The position numbers and the translations under genes are program-made. A DNA stretch of 64,000 bases from Bacteroidaceae bacterium. Its GTDB lineage: Bacteria > Bacteroidota > Bacteroidia > Bacteroidales > Bacteroidaceae. Below the pieces are notes generated by a model that worked only from the letters and a program-made list of their open reading frames with translations, searched no databases and was not told where the DNA came from. The DNA is taken from assembly GCA_017427185.1 (NCBI GenBank), contig JAFRTJ010000038.1:1-64000 (forward strand), in the 5' to 3' direction. This document shows, piece by piece, positions 60,708 through 64,000 of this stretch (its first letter is position 1; each line of letters starts with the position of its first letter).

Positions 60708-62078
60708 ATGGTAAAGGATATGACTTCAGGAAGTCCAATGCGTTTGATCTTCTCATTCGCACTACCTTTACTTATGGGAAATCTACTGCAGCAAACTTAC
60801 AGTTTGGTAGATGCTGCCTTGGTAGGACAGTTCCTTGGCATGGACGCATTGGCTGGGGTAGGGGCAAGCTCGTCTGTCCTGTTTCTGATTCTTGGATTCT
60901 GCAATGGTCTAACGGGTGGTTTTGGCATTCCTGTGGCTCAATCTGTTGGAGCGAAACGAGACGATCATGTTCGTGATTATGTGCGTCACAGTTATTTGTT
61001 GGGTGGAGTGATATCGGTTTTTCTGGCCGTTGTGTGCAGCATGCTGTGCAGTCATATCTTGCGATGGATGCAAACACCAGAAGAGATCTTCCAAGAGGCA
61101 AACATTTATCTTTTGGTTACTTTCATCACCATTCCTATAAACCTTTACTACAACCTGATTTCCAGCATTATACGTGCTTTAGGAGATAGTAAAACACCAT
61201 TCTATTTCATGCTTCTCTCTACGATTCTAAACATAATATTCGACCTCGTTTTCATTCTCTTGCTTCGATGGGGAGTTGCTGGTGCAGCGATTGCAACTGC
61301 TTTGGCTCAACTGATTTGTATTGATGGATGCTTGAGGTATATGAAGCGGCATTTCAGCATTCTCTATAATCCAGATGAGTCTTTCTCGCTCAATCTAAAA
61401 CGCGTTCATAAACTGCTCATGATGGGAATCCCTATGGGATTGCAGTTCAGCATTACAGCAATTGGTAGTATTATGTTGCAGAGTGCCAACAATTCCTTGG
61501 GGACCATTTGTGCTACAGCATTTACGGCTGGCATGCGCATCAAGATGTTTTGCATTTGTCCCTTCGAGAACCTTGGTGTTGCGATGGCTACCTATTGTGG
61601 ACAAAATTTGGGAGCAGCTCGCAGATTCGCTGAGAATGCCGCAAATTATCTTGTACGTATCCGTCGTGGAGTTTTTTGCGCTCTCGAAGGGATGGTTGTA
61701 TACGCAGCATTCATGATATTGGTACTTCGCTTGTTTTCTAGACAGATTTCAACATTATTTATTTATGCGTCTGAGACAGAGATTCTGGATTGCAGTGAAC
61801 AATTCCTTTGTGTAAGCTGTGTCTTTTATCCAGTTTTGGGAACATTATGTATCTTGCGATATTCTCTGCAAGGTCTTGGATACACTTCGCTCAGTATGTT
61901 CTCTGGATTCAATGAGATGATTGCACGTGTTGGTGTCAGTTTGTTTGTTGTTCCTTGGCTTGGTTTTTATGGTGTCTGCATTGGAGATCCAACAGCATGG
62001 ATAGCAGCTGTGATGTTCCTGATTCCTACTTTTACCATCATCTATAAGAGACTTTATTCATTTTGTGCAGAAAAATAA
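60708..62078 (+). CDS. MATE-family multidrug efflux transporter
   Basis: A 456-residue inner-membrane protein with 12 predicted helices in two homologous halves, the MATE fold. MTSGSPMRLIFSFALPLLMGNLLQQ and YSLVDAALVGQFLGMDALAGVG are characteristic of the NorM/DinF group. It exports cationic drugs or metabolites using an Na+ or H+ gradient. The outer-membrane receptor gene begins 13 bp later. Confidence 0.92.
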   Translation: MVKDMTSGSPMRLIFSFALPLLMGNLLQQTYSLVDAALVGQFLGMDALAGVGASSSVLFLILGFCNGLTGGFGIPVAQSVGAKRDDHVRDYVRHSYLLGGVISVFLAVVCSMLCSHILRWMQTPEEIFQEANIYLLVTFITIPINLYYNLISSIIRALGDSKTPFYFMLLSTILNIIFDLVFILLLRWGVAGAAIATALAQLICIDGCLRYMKRHFSILYNPDESFSLNLKRVHKLLMMGIPMGLQFSITAIGSIMLQSANNSLGTICATAFTAGMRIKMFCICPFENLGVAMATYCGQNLGAARRFAENAANYLVRIRRGVFCALEGMVVYAAFMILVLRLFSRQISTLFIYASETEILDCSEQFLCVSCVFYPVLGTLCILRYSLQGLGYTSLSMFSGFNEMIARVGVSLFVVPWLGFYGVCIGDPTAWIAAVMFLIPTFTIIYKRLYSFCAEK

Positions 62079-62091
62079 CCTAATCGTGATT

Positions 62092-64000
62092 ATGTTTAGA
62101 ATAAAATATCTGTATCTTCTTCCCCTTTTGTTTTCATATTGTCATTTAAATGCTCAAGTAAAAAATGACACAATCATGAAAACTGGGAATCTAAAGATTG
62201 TTACTGTAGCTGGTCAGAAGCCTAAGGTTGTATACAAGCCAGACAGATTGATCGTTGACGTATCGTCTGTTACTTCAGCTCTTGGAGGAACGGCTGTGGA
62301 TGTTCTATCAACACTTCCCAGCATTCAAATAGATGCAGAAGGTCAACTGACTTTTCGTGGCAGCAGCAATTTTCTCGTCTACATCGATGGCAAGCCCTCA
62401 CCTTTAGATGGTACGCAGGCTTTGCAATCAATTCCTGCCTCGATGATTCAAGAGCTGGAAATTCTGACGACTCCATCTGCCAAATACAAGACTGAAGGCG
62501 ATGTGGGAATCATCAACATTACGACCAAAAGCAACTTGGGTAATGGCTTAGGCGTATTTCTGAATGCCAGTGGAAGCACATTGTTGACTCGAAGTGTTGA
62601 TGGAAAGATTAATTATCGGATGGGACACCATAATCTATATCTAGGTGGTCAGGCTTCATACGTGAAGACAAAGAGCGACTTTGAGCAATACAAGCAAACG
62701 GTTGTGGATGGCTACACAACAACTTCTAATTCAGATGGAACACGTTTCCGCAACTATGGTACATTTATCGGACAAGGTGGTTATGAGTTCACGGATGGAA
62801 AACATCATGAATTTACACTAGATCTACAGGGCGGACGCACTCGCAATCCTCGTGGTGGTGATATGGATTATAAGGAGCATCGCGAGTATCTGGGCAACGT
62901 GGTCAATGATAACAGCTACGATAGCCACGACCGCTACAAACTGGAGAAACATCTTTTCCAAGCAGCCACAGACTACACATGGAAAATCAATGATCGAGGT
63001 GATAAAGTGAATCTCAACAATCGATTCCGCTATGATTGGTACTCGATGGAATACACAGAGAGCAACATGTTTGACCAGCAAGGGTCTCGATATGAAGGTA
63101 CTCGCGGATACGAAAAAGAGCATCATTGGGATTGCGATGGAGCACTATCCTATCTGCTCCATTACGGACAGATGGGAAAGATTGAGACTGGATACCAGTA
63201 TACAACCTATAGCGAGCATGGTGACTACAACATATATTATTGGAATCGCGAACCAAGTATTCTGGAATTCCAGAATCAGTTGGATTTATATGCTCCATTC
63301 TATTATCGCCGCCAAACCCATAGCCCATACGTGCAGTTGAATGACCAGTATGGACACGTTGCTTTTGATGCAGGATTGCGTGCAGATCGTTTGATTGACG
63401 ATATGGACTTGCCTACCTATACGAGTCGTCATCGCAAATACTGGGCTCTCTTCCCCAGCGCACACCTCTCCTACTCTACTTCCATTGGCAGTTTTATGGC
63501 AGGTTATTCACGTCGAACAAATCGACCAGGAATCTGGAAACTGGAGCCTTATATCACTTACGAGGACTATTACACCCGTATAATTGGCAATCCAGATTTG
63601 GATGCTGAGTACGTCAACTCAATAGAACTGCGTTGGAGAAAGACTTTCAAGAATGATCTTTCTCTAACAGCAGCAGGATTTGTTCGCCAGCGAACGGATG
63701 TGGTTGATTATGTGAGAGTTGCATACGAGCCTGGCGTCACTCTCGACAGCATCATCAATGCAGGAAATCAATGGGACAAAGGATTGGAATTTCAGGCTGT
63801 GGTCAAACCTTACAAATGGTGGAACACCACGTTGAATGCCAGCGCATACCATTACAAGTTCCATGCAACATACGAGGGATGCCACGATTCCGATGGATTC
63901 ACCTATCAATTTGGATGGATCAACGGATTTCCTCTCACTCAGAATTCACGTTTCCAGTTTGATGGACATCTCGTTGGTCCCATGAATCTGACACAAGGAA
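62092..64000 (+). CDS. TonB-dependent outer-membrane receptor (partial)
   Basis: Open from ATG 62092 to the window edge (at least 636 residues) with no stop. Signal peptide MFRIKYLYLLPLLFSYCHLNAQ; plug domain with LGGTAVDVLSTLPSIQIDAEG, VYIDGKPSP and LEILTTPSAKYKTEGDVGIIN; then a beta-barrel of alternating aromatic strands. There is no long carboxypeptidase-like N-terminal domain, matching the outer-membrane beta-barrel class rather than SusC. Substrate unknown. The 3' end lies outside the window. Confidence 0.88.
   Translation, partial: MFRIKYLYLLPLLFSYCHLNAQVKNDTIMKTGNLKIVTVAGQKPKVVYKPDRLIVDVSSVTSALGGTAVDVLSTLPSIQIDAEGQLTFRGSSNFLVYIDGKPSPLDGTQALQSIPASMIQELEILTTPSAKYKTEGDVGIINITTKSNLGNGLGVFLNASGSTLLTRSVDGKINYRMGHHNLYLGGQASYVKTKSDFEQYKQTVVDGYTTTSNSDGTRFRNYGTFIGQGGYEFTDGKHHEFTLDLQGGRTRNPRGGDMDYKEHREYLGNVVNDNSYDSHDRYKLEKHLFQAATDYTWKINDRGDKVNLNNRFRYDWYSMEYTESNMFDQQGSRYEGTRGYEKEHHWDCDGALSYLLHYGQMGKIETGYQYTTYSEHGDYNIYYWNREPSILEFQNQLDLYAPFYYRRQTHSPYVQLNDQYGHVAFDAGLRADRLIDDMDLPTYTSRHRKYWALFPSAHLSYSTSIGSFMAGYSRRTNRPGIWKLEPYITYEDYYTRIIGNPDLDAEYVNSIELRWRKTFKNDLSLTAAGFVRQRTDVVDYVRVAYEPGVTLDSIINAGNQWDKGLEFQAVVKPYKWWNTTLNASAYHYKFHATYEGCHDSDGFTYQFGWINGFPLTQNSRFQFDGHLVGPMNLTQG

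Overview
The window looks like chromosomal DNA from a Bacteroidota bacterium, most likely a gut or rumen Prevotellaceae (Prevotella/Segatella-like). Evidence: many promoters with the Bacteroidota TAnnTTTG -7 element, a complete rseC-rnfBCDGEA operon, an Ala/Lys-rich extension on ribosomal protein S16, a bacterial serine palmitoyltransferase next to a diacylglycerol-kinase-like gene, kduI/kduD uronate genes, a DUF4923-type lipoprotein and a TonB-dependent receptor. No rRNA, CRISPR array, insertion sequence or complete tRNA was seen. All calls come from reading the sequence and proteins; no database search was run.

Region 1 (1-2.1 kb) is gene-poor: an 18-bp tandem array, a strong terminator, an inverted-repeat element, a pyrimidine-rich tract, a 22-bp-period repeat array, two small minus-strand genes and the broken 5' end of a WYL-type regulator gene. 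Region 2 (2.1-15.7 kb) is an accessory island on the plus strand: a Ser/Thr kinase fused to 22 BspA-like leucine-rich repeats, a DUF1016/PDDEXK nuclease, a protein resembling NADAR folds, a DarT-like ADP-ribosyltransferase fused to a vWA domain, a PP2C phosphatase, two membrane-anchored unknowns, a RavA-ViaA (MoxR ATPase + vWA) pair, a TPR lipoprotein and an FtsZ paralogue. Two decayed fragments of the same FtsZ gene lie earlier in the island. Kinase + phosphatase + vWA + MoxR + ADP-ribosylation + FtsZ suggests a signalling or conflict system that I do not recognise as described.

Region 3 (15.7-46.9 kb) is mostly core genome: a GH2 glycosidase, a truncated TolC-like gene, a PurF-like protein with a lost glutaminase site, a BASS-type transporter, a GH25 lysozyme, rpsP, an OPT transporter, a minus-strand operon for uronate/hexose use (kduD, orphan PTS EIIC, kduI, PMI-like, ROK kinase), sphingolipid genes, ispE, the Rnf operon, galE and a fasciclin-domain lipoprotein.

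Region 4 (47.3-58.8 kb) is a second accessory island: a WYL regulator, a D-arm-less tRNA-like relic, a small protein, an inactive HsdM-like methyltransferase fused to a histidine kinase, its atypical response regulator, a Pif1-like helicase and small unknown or membrane proteins. The kinase operon and the helicase gene share an almost identical 29-bp palindrome-containing site placed exactly 42 bp before each -7 box, so they are probably co-regulated (or the sites are recombination repeats bounding a cassette). Region 5 (58.9-64 kb) returns to housekeeping and transport genes: a DUF4923 lipoprotein, an RluA pseudouridine synthase, a MATE pump and a TonB-dependent receptor cut by the window end. 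Mobile-looking 22-bp repeat arrays built on CAAC-GT-GTTG occur in three separate intergenic gaps.
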